Shown here one piece after another: positions 1 through 5,577 of a stretch of 5,577 nucleotides of DNA. The notes under the pieces were generated by a model. It made no database searches and was not told where the DNA came from. It worked only from the letters and a program-made list of their open reading frames with translations. How positions within the stretch are numbered: the stretch's first letter is position 1; every line of letters starts with the position of its first letter. A program made the position numbers and the translations under genes. Source of the stretch: an uncultured Selenomonadaceae bacterium (GTDB lineage Bacteria > Bacillota > Negativicutes > Selenomonadales > Selenomonadaceae); contig CAJOPJ010000074.1 in NCBI GenBank assembly GCA_905236325.1, forward strand, positions 1-5,577, read 5' to 3'.

Positions 1-1
1 C

Positions 2-77
2 AGGGGTATCGCCAAGTTGGTAAGGCACGGGATTCTGAATCCCGCATGCGTTGGTTCGAGTCCAGCTACCCCTGCCA
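2..77 (+). tRNA. tRNA-Gln (anticodon CUG)
   Basis: The full cloverleaf can be folded by eye. The acceptor stem AGGGGTA pairs with TACCCCT, and the D arm is GCC/GGC around a loop containing TTGG. The anticodon stem CGGGA/TCCCG encloses the loop TTCTGAA with anticodon CTG at 35-37, which reads CAG (Gln). The variable loop is CATGC, and the T arm GTTGG/CCAGC carries the TTCGAGT loop. The discriminator base is G74 and the CCA end (75-77) is encoded in the DNA. A run of eight T follows at 79-86. The first base pair is A1-U72, where most bacterial tRNA-Gln have U1-A72. The gene touches the left edge of the window, so its promoter and any neighbouring tRNA genes are not visible. Confidence 0.97.
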
Positions 78-109
78 ATTTTTTTTACTGAAAAATCTTG
101 ATTGAAATA

Positions 110-143
110 AAAAAAAGCTCAGGCTAAGTCTTGAGCTTTTTTT
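110..143. terminator. Bidirectional rho-independent terminator between tRNA-Gln and hemA
   Basis: The arm AAAAAAAGCTCA (110-121) pairs with TGAGCTTTTTTT (132-143) around a 10-base loop. The GC-containing core GCTCA/TGAGC is flanked by an A run on one side and a T run on the other, so transcripts from either strand end in a hairpin plus U tract. It lies between the tRNA on the + strand and the end of hemA on the - strand, and probably terminates both. The 90 bases from 144 to 233 are the 3' untranslated stretch of the hemA transcript; I see no convincing gene in them. Confidence 0.88.
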
Positions 144-233
144 ATTTTGTTCATTAAATGATTTTTAAAATCTATCGACATTTTAATTTGCCGACAAATT
201 TTTTTCAATTCTTCAGAAATTTTGTAGTCATAT

Positions 234-1487
234 TTATTCGCGAAAGAGTGCGCGTACTGCTTCTGTGTAGAATTCTTCATCACGCGTACCGGCAGAGGCG
301 TTGAGTTTCATCATTGGCAGACGCAGCAATTTTCTGACAATCATTTTAGTCATTTGTTCAACTAATTTTTTATCGTCGTCAGTGAAGTTGGAAAATTTAT
401 GTGCCACGCGTTTAATTTCGCGTTCGCGTATTTTTTCAGCGCGGTTTGATAAATCTGCCATGAGCGGCTGAAAAGTCAAATATTTAAATCGCTCCATAGT
501 CGATTGAACAAAATCTTCGACAATTTTTTCAGCGGCAATTGCTTCTTCACGACGCGCTTTTTTATTCAATTCAACAACAGATTCCAAGTCGTCAATGTTA
601 TAAAGCGTCACGCCTTTAATTTTTGCAACTTCAGGGTCCACATCGCGCGGCACTGCAATGTCAATAAAAATAATTTCGCGACCTTCACGACGTGTCATAA
701 GCTGTTGAGTTTGCCAAGGCTTAATAACATAATGCGGTGCGCCGGTTGAAGTTATGATAATATCTGCCTTGTCAGCTTTATGCAGTGCGTCCTCCCAAGC
801 AACAGCCTCGCCGCCGATTTTAACTGCCATTTCTTCAGCGCGTTCAATGTGGTGATTGGCTACAAAAATTTTTTGCATGCCGTGATCTTTCAAATGTTGC
901 GCGGTGAGAAAAGCCATTTTTCCTGCGCCAAAAAGCAATGCAGATTTATCTTGCAAGCCTTGCAATTTTTCCACAGCCAAATCAACCGCCGCAGAACTGA
1001 CTGAAACTGAATTGTAAGCAATTTTTGTTTCAGTGCGAACGGTTTTGCCGGAAGTTATTGCCTTGTGGAAAAGCGTATTTAAAATTGTTCCTGTTGCACC
1101 GACTGACTTTGCGATTGAGTATGCGTCCTTGACTTGCGACAAAATTTGTCCTTCGCCCAAAACCAGTGAATCCAAACTTGCCGTCACAGTGAATAAATGT
1201 CGAACGCAACTTTCGCCTGTAAATTTATAAAAATATTGTTCAAGTTCTTCTGTGCCGCCGCCGATTAAGTCATTCACAAATTGATATAAACTTTTTTCGC
1301 AACCGTCCACGCAAGCTGCATAAATTTCGCTCCGATTGCAAGTTGAAAGCACAACTGCTTCATTCAAGCCGTCGTAGTCTTCAAGATGTTCAAGTCCGCG
1401 CTTAATTGACTTTGCACAGACTGAAAATTTTTCGCGTACTTCAACAGGTGCTGTTTTGTAATTCAGCCCCAACACTATCAAGTGCAT
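234..1487 (-). CDS. hemA: Glutamyl-tRNA reductase
   Basis: This is the NADPH-dependent enzyme that reduces glutamyl-tRNA(Glu) to glutamate-1-semialdehyde, the committed step of the C5 route to heme, siroheme and cobalamin, in the cytosol. The 417-residue length is normal for the family. The N-terminal catalytic domain opens with the typical strand MHLIVLGLNYKTAPVEVRE. It carries the STCNR motif with the expected nucleophile Cys50, a conserved His near residue 97, and the GEGQIL segment at 111-116. A Rossmann NADPH domain follows, with GAGKMA at 187-192 and an STGAP loop near 247-251. The C-terminal helical dimerisation domain spans about 320-417. The ATG start matches family N-termini and has GGAGGGG nine bases upstream. 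The start lies inside the 3' end of the upstream dehydrogenase gene (47-base overlap), so the two are cotranscribed and probably translationally coupled. The stop is TAA, followed by the 110-143 terminator. Nothing appears truncated. Confidence 0.97.
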   Translation of the reverse strand: MHLIVLGLNYKTAPVEVREKFSVCAKSIKRGLEHLEDYDGLNEAVVLSTCNRSEIYAACVDGCEKSLYQFVNDLIGGGTEELEQYFYKFTGESCVRHLFTVTASLDSLVLGEGQILSQVKDAYSIAKSVGATGTILNTLFHKAITSGKTVRTETKIAYNSVSVSSAAVDLAVEKLQGLQDKSALLFGAGKMAFLTAQHLKDHGMQKIFVANHHIERAEEMAVKIGGEAVAWEDALHKADKADIIITSTGAPHYVIKPWQTQQLMTRREGREIIFIDIAVPRDVDPEVAKIKGVTLYNIDDLESVVELNKKARREEAIAAEKIVEDFVQSTMERFKYLTFQPLMADLSNRAEKIREREIKRVAHKFSNFTDDDKKLVEQMTKMIVRKLLRLPMMKLNASAGTRDEEFYTEAVRALFRE

Positions 1488-2088
1488 TTTTTATAATCCC
1501 CTCCGCCTTCTCAAGCTCTCCGTTTTTGAGAAGTTTCCACATACTTGGCGTTAAAATTCCACGCCAAAATTTTTTTCTGTCTTCGTGATTCTGCAAAATA
1601 TTTTTAACTTCCTGCCGATAGCGCGAAATTATTTCTAAACCTGCGCCGAAATTTTCATCAAATTCAGCTTCAAGATTTTCACGCACAAACTTTGCAAATG
1701 CAGGTGAACTTCCGCCGGTTGAAATTGTCAGCAAAAAATCTCCGCGCTGAATTTTACTTGGCACAAAAAAATCGCCGTCGCCGTCCACATCATTGACTAA
1801 AAAATTTTTTGCGCGACCATCGGCTAAAATTTTTTTATTCAGTTCAAAATTATCAGTCGCGGCAATTAAAATCAAGCCGGTTGAAATTTTTTCTGCAGAA
1901 TAACTTTCAAGTCGCAGTGAAATTTTATTTTGTTCGGCAAGCTGAAAAATTTCTGTGCAAACTGTCGGCGAAATAACTTCAACTTTCGCGTCGGAATCCA
2001 ATAAGCGCAAAATTTTTCTGTAAGCAACTTTTCCGCCGCCAATTACCACGCATTTTTGATTTTCAATTTTCAGATTGATTGGATACAA
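1441..2088 (-). CDS. Precorrin-2 dehydrogenase / sirohydrochlorin ferrochelatase family (SirC/Met8/CysG N-terminal type)
   Basis: The protein resembles the N-terminal half of CysG and stand-alone SirC/Met8. These oxidise precorrin-2 to sirohydrochlorin with NAD+, and some members also insert iron to make siroheme. From the TTG start it has 215 residues, normal for the stand-alone form. The N-terminal Rossmann fold has GGGKVA at 17-22 and an AATDN strand end near 77-81. The segment NDVDGDGDFFVPS near 99-111 includes an Asp (about 102) aligning with the catalytic Asp of CysG. STGGSSP near 123-129 is the family signature that leads into the dimerisation helices, and the C-terminus is helical. 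I chose TTG at 2086-2088 because it gives the family-typical start MYPINLKIENQKC and has AGGTGA eight bases upstream. The ATG at 2184 would add 32 unlike residues and start upstream of the promoter. It is the first gene of the operon with hemA, overlapping it by 47 bases. Whether it also chelates iron cannot be told from sequence. Confidence 0.9.
   Translation of the reverse strand: MYPINLKIENQKCVVIGGGKVAYRKILRLLDSDAKVEVISPTVCTEIFQLAEQNKISLRLESYSAEKISTGLILIAATDNFELNKKILADGRAKNFLVNDVDGDGDFFVPSKIQRGDFLLTISTGGSSPAFAKFVRENLEAEFDENFGAGLEIISRYRQEVKNILQNHEDRKKFWRGILTPSMWKLLKNGELEKAEGIIKNALDSVGAELQNSTC
1498..1504 (-). promoter_or_regulatory. Ribosome binding site of hemA, inside the upstream gene
   Basis: On the minus strand GGAGGGG sits nine bases before the hemA ATG (1485-1487). 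It lies wholly within the coding sequence of the preceding precorrin-2 dehydrogenase gene. This fits translational coupling and fixes the hemA start. Confidence 0.85.
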
Positions 2089-2096
2089 AATTTTTT

Positions 2097-2102
2097 TCAC
2101 CT
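2097..2102 (-). promoter_or_regulatory. Ribosome binding site deciding the TTG start of the precorrin-2 dehydrogenase
   Basis: The minus strand reads AGGTGA, a perfect match to the anti-Shine-Dalgarno end of 16S rRNA, followed by eight bases and then TTG at 2088. A second AGGT-containing site (AGAGGT, 2129-2134) precedes an in-frame TTG at 2121, but it lies in the promoter spacer and so would not be in the transcript made from that promoter. Confidence 0.8.
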
Positions 2103-2121
2103 GCAATAAAAATTTCCGCAA

Positions 2122-2150
2122 ATTATATACCTCTAAAAATTTTGCGTCAA
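2122..2150 (-). promoter_or_regulatory. Sigma-A type promoter of the dehydrogenase-hemA operon
   Basis: On the minus strand the -35 box TTGACG (2145-2150) and a perfect -10 box TATAAT (2122-2127) are separated by exactly 17 bases. Transcription would start near 2115, giving a leader of roughly 27 bases before the TTG at 2088 that contains the AGGTGA site. No operator or riboswitch is recognisable in so short a leader. Confidence 0.82.
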
Positions 2151-2196
2151 ATTTATCAAAAATTTCAATCACTAGCAAAAGCATGAGCCTCGCCCA

Positions 2197-2224
2197 TTGC
2201 TTTTTGAATTAGAAAATGTAATAA
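2197..2224 (+). promoter_or_regulatory. Possible promoter of the large modular-protein operon
   Basis: TTGCTT (2197-2202) and TAATAA (2219-2224) are separated by 16 bases on the + strand, about 73 bases before the start codon at 2297. The match to consensus is only fair. It is the best pair I found in the divergent region between the two operons, and the region is AT-rich enough for chance matches. The rest of 2151-2278 shows no clear operator, hairpin or small RNA. Confidence 0.3.
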
Positions 2225-2278
2225 TCAATAGCAAGAAGGTTTTATTTTTTTGCAGATTGTCAAATACTGAAATGTTTT

Positions 2279-2286
2279 GAGGAGGG
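2279..2286 (+). promoter_or_regulatory. Ribosome binding site with a T10 spacer before the TTG start
   Basis: GAGGAGGG at 2279-2286 is a strong Shine-Dalgarno sequence. It is followed by AA and ten T (2289-2298), the last two of which form the TTG start at 2297-2299. The gap to the start is ten bases, slightly long. No ATG or GTG lies in frame between this site and the conserved N-terminus, so it decides the start. Confidence 0.8.
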
Positions 2287-2296
2287 AATTTTTTTT

Positions 2297-5200
2297 TTGG
2301 CTAATCGAAATATTTTTGAAATGCTGGGCTTGGAATTTGATCCGCCCGACAACCTGAAAAAAATTCGTGCCGCTTATGAAGCATGGAAAAAAAAATTATC
2401 TGCGGAACAAAATACAACTGTAGATCCCTCGCGGCTTAGTTTAATAAAATCTGAACTGGCGATGGAAGATTATATTTTGCAGACAATAGAAAATCCAAGA
2501 CTGCGCCAACGCGAAGCCAATGCGCTGAAGTTGGAACGCATTGAACAATTGCGACTTTATATTGATATTCAGCGCGGAGATATTTCCGGAATCTTGCAGG
2601 TTAATCACGCGCAGATTAAAGATATTAAAGACAAACTGAAACTCAGCACGGCGACGATTGAGGCTACTTACAAAGAACAAGGCTTTGAAGTTAAACCTTT
2701 GCGAACTTCAAATTCAATTGCAACAATGCTGAATAATTTTTTTATTGCTGATTCAGTTATGTTTGAATTGCAGAAAAATTTTGCTGAATTTCGCAAAGTT
2801 CCCGACGCAAAAAATTTTTCTTGGTCAGCAAATGTTCACGACTTTTATGAACTTGCTTGGAATATTGAAGGCAGAGTCGAATCAAACGCAGATTTTTATA
2901 AGCGTCGCGATACCGATGACTTGCGCGAAATTTTCCGTGCGGAAGCTAAAAAAGTTTCTGCACCAATTCCGCAATGGCAGTCAATTAAAGCACTTTTGAA
3001 TTTGGCGCAAACGCAAATTTTCAATTCCGACGACAACAGATTTAAATATGATCATTCGCTGAAGTTGGAACAGCTGACAGATTTTTTTGCTAAGTTGAAA
3101 GCCGCGCCTGAAATTTTTAAGCGCGATAAATTTTTTGCCGACAACTGCATAAATCGCATCAGAAAAACTTTTCCAAACTTCCTAAACTATGAACTCAGCG
3201 CGGCACTTTATAATAAAGCTGCAGGACTTCTCAAGGAGCCTTATGAATCTGTCGATAATCTGACTGAAAATTATTTCAGCGTGACTTGTGCTAATTGTGG
3301 TGCGTTTGAAAATTTTAGAACGCGTGAGGAAGCTGAACGCGCAGTTTGCAAAGTTTGTGGCGAACATTTTTATATTGAATGTCCAAAGTGCGGTAAGAAA
3401 GTTCCTGCAAATGCTGAACATTGTTCGGCTTGTGATTTTTCAATCGCCGAATTAAAACGCTACAACTATTATCTTGACTACGCAAATAATTTGTTGGATT
3501 TAGTTGAACGCGGCGCAAAGTCAAATGACGACGATGTTAAAAATGTTATCGCCGAAGTCATCAAGGTTTTTGCTAAAGCTAAACTTGTAAATCCGGAAGC
3601 GTTGGATTTGAAAAAAATTGAATGGCGAATGAATCGCATTGCGTCTGAATTTAAAAAACGCGAACTTGTCAAGTGGGCTGAATCTAAAATGCCGAGCCTT
3701 TCGACTGCGCCGGATACTGCTGTCAATACTTGCATGGAAATTTTGCGCAAGATTAAAGACTATAAACCTGCGCTTGACAGATTGCGACTTATCAAGCCGA
3801 AAAAAGTTTTGAAAGTTTCAGCCATCATCAAGGAAAATCAGCCGCAAAATTCAACTGCAAGCAGCGCGTCGATTTTAAGCAAAATTTCTGTCAATGCAAA
3901 ATCAGCAAGCCTTGCAACGCCAACTTACAATTTGACTGCGACAATTTCTTGGGAGCCTGATAAAGATTTAGGCGTTGTCTATACAGTTATAAAAAAAATT
4001 GATGGCGTACCACAAACTTTCCGCGACGGCAGCGTTCTTGTTGAAAATACTACCAAATTTGAAGTTGAGGATAATGATATTAAACCCGGCGTTCTGTATG
4101 GCTACGCAGTTTTTGCCGTGCGGCTCGGCTCAATTTCCAATCCTGTAACTTGTAGCACAGTTCATTACAGCGACCTTGACGCAAATAAACTTATTGCCAA
4201 AACGGAAGGCGGCTATTGTCAATTTAACTGGCGATTGCCTTCCGATAATTGTCTTGGCGTGCGAATTTTGCGTTCAGACAGCGCAGGTAACAGCGTCGTT
4301 GTTGCTGATTGTGTTCATGCGCCTTTTGTAGATAAGTTGGTGAAAAATCGCAAGCAATATCAATATCGCCTGCAATGCGTTTATTATTCTGCCGAAGAAA
4401 CCATTGCCAATCGCGAAAAATTTTTGCAGGAATCTGAACAGGCAAACTTCAACAAAGTTTGGAAAAGTCAGCGCAGTTGGAAATACAGCTTAGGTTTGAC
4501 TGTCAACTTAACACCTGAACTTCCGCCGCGACCTGTAAAAAATTTAAATTTCAATGTTGAACGCGGCAAAATAATTTTTACTTGGCAAAAGACCGGCGAC
4601 TTTGATTTGTGGTTCAAGGAAGTTTCCAACGACAAAAAAATTTCCACAACTCAGGCAGGAAAAATTTTCGACTTAAGCAAAATTGATGAACTTTTCGGCA
4701 ACGGCGTAATTTTAAAACGCGCTGACAGTGCTGAACAAATTTGCGAAATTCCAATGACAAGTGAAGTTATGAAAATTGCAATTATCAGCGCGACAAAAGA
4801 TTTAGGCGTTGTCAATGAAATTATCACCGCTGCAAACTTAGAGCCTTGCGAAATTGATGCCGCAAAAACCAAAATTGATACCGGCGGCTTAAAGTTGGTT
4901 TTAAAAACTTTGCCGAAAAATCTTTATCTCATTCACTACAAAATTAAGCCCGAAAACTCCGACGAACTTTACGCCACAATCGACGAAGCTAAGGCTCGTC
5001 ATCTAAACAGAATTTACGCTAAAAAATACGCCGAAGATACTTTCATTTCTCAAACTCACCTGCCGCAAAAAGAACTTTATATCACTGTCATTGGCGAATA
5101 TAAACTTTCCGACGGCGCAACTGTGTATTCCAAGCCCAGCACGCTGATTTTAAACAATCGCCCAAAGTCTGAAATTTTTTACTACTTGGAATGGGGCACA

Positions 5201-5530
5201 AGTGGAATTTTCAGCAAAAAAGCACAAGCTAAAAATTGCAAACTAATTATTGAAAGTAACGCGCCCGAAACGCCAAGATTGTTTTTAGTTTGCAGGAAAG
5301 ACGGCAGAATGAATATTGAACTTAAAGACTCTGCAACGCAAATTTTGGAAAGCGTCAAGGAATACAAAACCGGCTTGCCGAATAACAGGCTTGAAATTAT
5401 TTTGTCGGACGACATTTGGCAAGATATTTCGCCCGGCACCGCAATTAAACTTTTGACTCAAGCGGAAGATGAAAAATATTTCAACTTAACCGCCTCAAAA
5501 CCTGAAAGCCTTAATGTTCCGAAAAAATGA
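2297..5530 (+). CDS. Large modular protein: J-like N-terminus, double zinc ribbon, tandem fibronectin-III-like modules
   Basis: I do not recognise a named gene; this describes visible architecture over 1077 residues. Residues 1-75 (NIFEMLGLEF, then helices) resemble a J-domain or J-like four-helix start, but there is no HPD motif, so Hsp70 stimulation of the usual kind is not expected. Residues 76-325 are mainly helical. Two zinc ribbons follow: CxxC pairs at C331/C334 with C351/C354, and at C362/C365 with C376/C379. Residues 385-510 are helical again. From about 540 on come beta-rich modules. The clearest fibronectin-III-like one is 540-625 (ISWEPD, then YGYAVFAV); others lie at about 626-740, 745-850, 860-955 and 956-1068 and are more diverged. 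There is no signal peptide or membrane segment, so it is probably cytosolic. The start is TTG at 2297, supported by GAGGAGGG. It is the first gene of an operon with the gene at 5545. A scaffold or adaptor role is inference only. Confidence 0.88.
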   Translation: MANRNIFEMLGLEFDPPDNLKKIRAAYEAWKKKLSAEQNTTVDPSRLSLIKSELAMEDYILQTIENPRLRQREANALKLERIEQLRLYIDIQRGDISGILQVNHAQIKDIKDKLKLSTATIEATYKEQGFEVKPLRTSNSIATMLNNFFIADSVMFELQKNFAEFRKVPDAKNFSWSANVHDFYELAWNIEGRVESNADFYKRRDTDDLREIFRAEAKKVSAPIPQWQSIKALLNLAQTQIFNSDDNRFKYDHSLKLEQLTDFFAKLKAAPEIFKRDKFFADNCINRIRKTFPNFLNYELSAALYNKAAGLLKEPYESVDNLTENYFSVTCANCGAFENFRTREEAERAVCKVCGEHFYIECPKCGKKVPANAEHCSACDFSIAELKRYNYYLDYANNLLDLVERGAKSNDDDVKNVIAEVIKVFAKAKLVNPEALDLKKIEWRMNRIASEFKKRELVKWAESKMPSLSTAPDTAVNTCMEILRKIKDYKPALDRLRLIKPKKVLKVSAIIKENQPQNSTASSASILSKISVNAKSASLATPTYNLTATISWEPDKDLGVVYTVIKKIDGVPQTFRDGSVLVENTTKFEVEDNDIKPGVLYGYAVFAVRLGSISNPVTCSTVHYSDLDANKLIAKTEGGYCQFNWRLPSDNCLGVRILRSDSAGNSVVVADCVHAPFVDKLVKNRKQYQYRLQCVYYSAEETIANREKFLQESEQANFNKVWKSQRSWKYSLGLTVNLTPELPPRPVKNLNFNVERGKIIFTWQKTGDFDLWFKEVSNDKKISTTQAGKIFDLSKIDELFGNGVILKRADSAEQICEIPMTSEVMKIAIISATKDLGVVNEIITAANLEPCEIDAAKTKIDTGGLKLVLKTLPKNLYLIHYKIKPENSDELYATIDEAKARHLNRIYAKKYAEDTFISQTHLPQKELYITVIGEYKLSDGATVYSKPSTLILNNRPKSEIFYYLEWGTSGIFSKKAQAKNCKLIIESNAPETPRLFLVCRKDGRMNIELKDSATQILESVKEYKTGLPNNRLEIILSDDIWQDISPGTAIKLLTQAEDEKYFNLTASKPESLNVPKK

Positions 5531-5535
5531 GGAGG
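5530..5535 (+). promoter_or_regulatory. Ribosome binding site of the gene at 5545, overlapping the preceding stop
   Basis: AGGAGG uses the last base of the TGA stop of the large gene as its first base. It is followed by a run of eight T and a C before the ATG at 5545 (nine-base gap). It supports both the start choice and cotranscription with the upstream gene. Confidence 0.85.
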
Positions 5536-5544
5536 TTTTTTTTC

Positions 5545-5577
5545 ATGAAAATTGCTCAATTCACTCTTGACGGTTAC
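5545..5577 (+). CDS. Start of an unidentified protein, cut by the window edge
   Basis: Eleven codons are visible, reading MKIAQFTLDGY, and the frame is open to the end of the window. The ATG has AGGAGG nine bases upstream and lies 14 bases after the stop of the large modular-protein gene, so the two almost certainly form an operon and may work together. The visible residues look like a beta strand followed by a Gly turn, which is too little to assign a family. Confidence 0.75.
   Translation, partial: MKIAQFTLDGY

Noticed and set aside
119..280. Minus-strand open frame of 53 codons overlapping the end of hemA and reading KYDYKISEELKKI near its middle
   Set aside because: Its ATG has no ribosome binding site, it overlaps hemA, and its stop lies inside the terminator stem. 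An open frame of this size is expected by chance in such AT-rich sequence.
504..1588. Plus-strand open frames of 60 to 81 codons across hemA and the dehydrogenase gene
   Set aside because: They lie antisense to well-supported genes, have no ribosome binding sites I can see, and encode low-complexity Phe/Asn-rich products typical of shadow frames.
2089..2184. N-terminal extension of the precorrin-2 dehydrogenase from ATG 2184, or from TTG 2121 with AGAGGT upstream
   Set aside because: The extension does not resemble the family, and the stretch contains a near-consensus promoter whose transcript would start downstream of both alternatives. The TTG at 2088 has its own well-spaced AGGTGA site.
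2165..2197. Minus-strand mini-ORF MGEAHAFASD upstream of the dehydrogenase gene
   Set aside because: It lies mostly upstream of the -35 box of the operon promoter, so it would not be in the main transcript, and it has no convincing ribosome binding site.
2258..2263. Minus-strand TTGACA that could be a second -35 box
   Set aside because: No -10-like hexamer is found at 16 to 18 bases downstream; the corresponding sequence reads ACCTTC or similar.
3287..3433. Idea that the cysteine-rich segment is a DnaJ-type zinc finger
   Set aside because: DnaJ zinc fingers have four CxxCxGxG repeats. Here there are four plain CxxC pairs forming two simple ribbons, which fit general zinc-ribbon modules better.
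2441..5439. Minus-strand open frames and one plus-strand out-of-frame ORF (2745-2999) inside the large modular-protein gene
   Set aside because: The main frame is continuous over 1077 codons with zinc-ribbon motifs and its own ribosome binding site; the others are short frames without supporting signals.

Overview
The window looks like chromosomal DNA from an AT-rich bacterium with strong AGGAGG-type ribosome binding sites, frequent TTG starts and the C5 (glutamyl-tRNA) route to tetrapyrroles. Together with the protein sequences this suggests a Bacillota lineage, most plausibly the Negativicutes. That taxonomic guess is inference; nothing here is a decisive marker. I see no insertion sequence, phage gene, CRISPR array or rRNA.

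Layout. On the left, a tRNA-Gln(CUG) gene on the + strand ends at 77 and is followed by a hairpin terminator (110-143) whose flanking A and T runs let it work in both directions. From there to about 2150 is a minus-strand two-gene operon, transcribed right to left: a siroheme-synthase-type precorrin-2 dehydrogenase (2088 to 1441), then hemA, glutamyl-tRNA reductase (1487 to 234). The two genes overlap by 47 bases. A near-consensus sigma-A promoter (TTGACG, 17 bases, TATAAT) lies at 2122-2150. It shows that the dehydrogenase probably starts at a TTG at 2088 and not at the far upstream ATG at 2184. The operon feeds glutamate into the tetrapyrrole pathway (HemA) and diverts precorrin-2 to sirohydrochlorin/siroheme (dehydrogenase). 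The remaining pathway genes are not downstream of hemA, because the terminator and the convergent tRNA follow directly.

A divergent intergenic region of about 200 bases separates this operon from a + strand operon. Its first gene (2297-5530) encodes a 1077-residue cytosolic modular protein: a divergent J-domain-like N-terminus without an HPD motif, a long helical region, two adjacent four-cysteine zinc ribbons, a second helical stretch, and a C-terminal half of tandem beta-sandwich, fibronectin-III-like modules. A second gene starts 14 bases after its stop with its own strong ribosome binding site and runs off the window after 11 codons. Both genes have an unusual run of T between the ribosome binding site and the start codon (10 and 8 T).

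The left half is ordinary housekeeping metabolism. The large modular protein and its truncated neighbour are the part without a familiar function, and they look like a scaffold or chaperone-like adaptor system. I cannot assign its role from this sequence alone.
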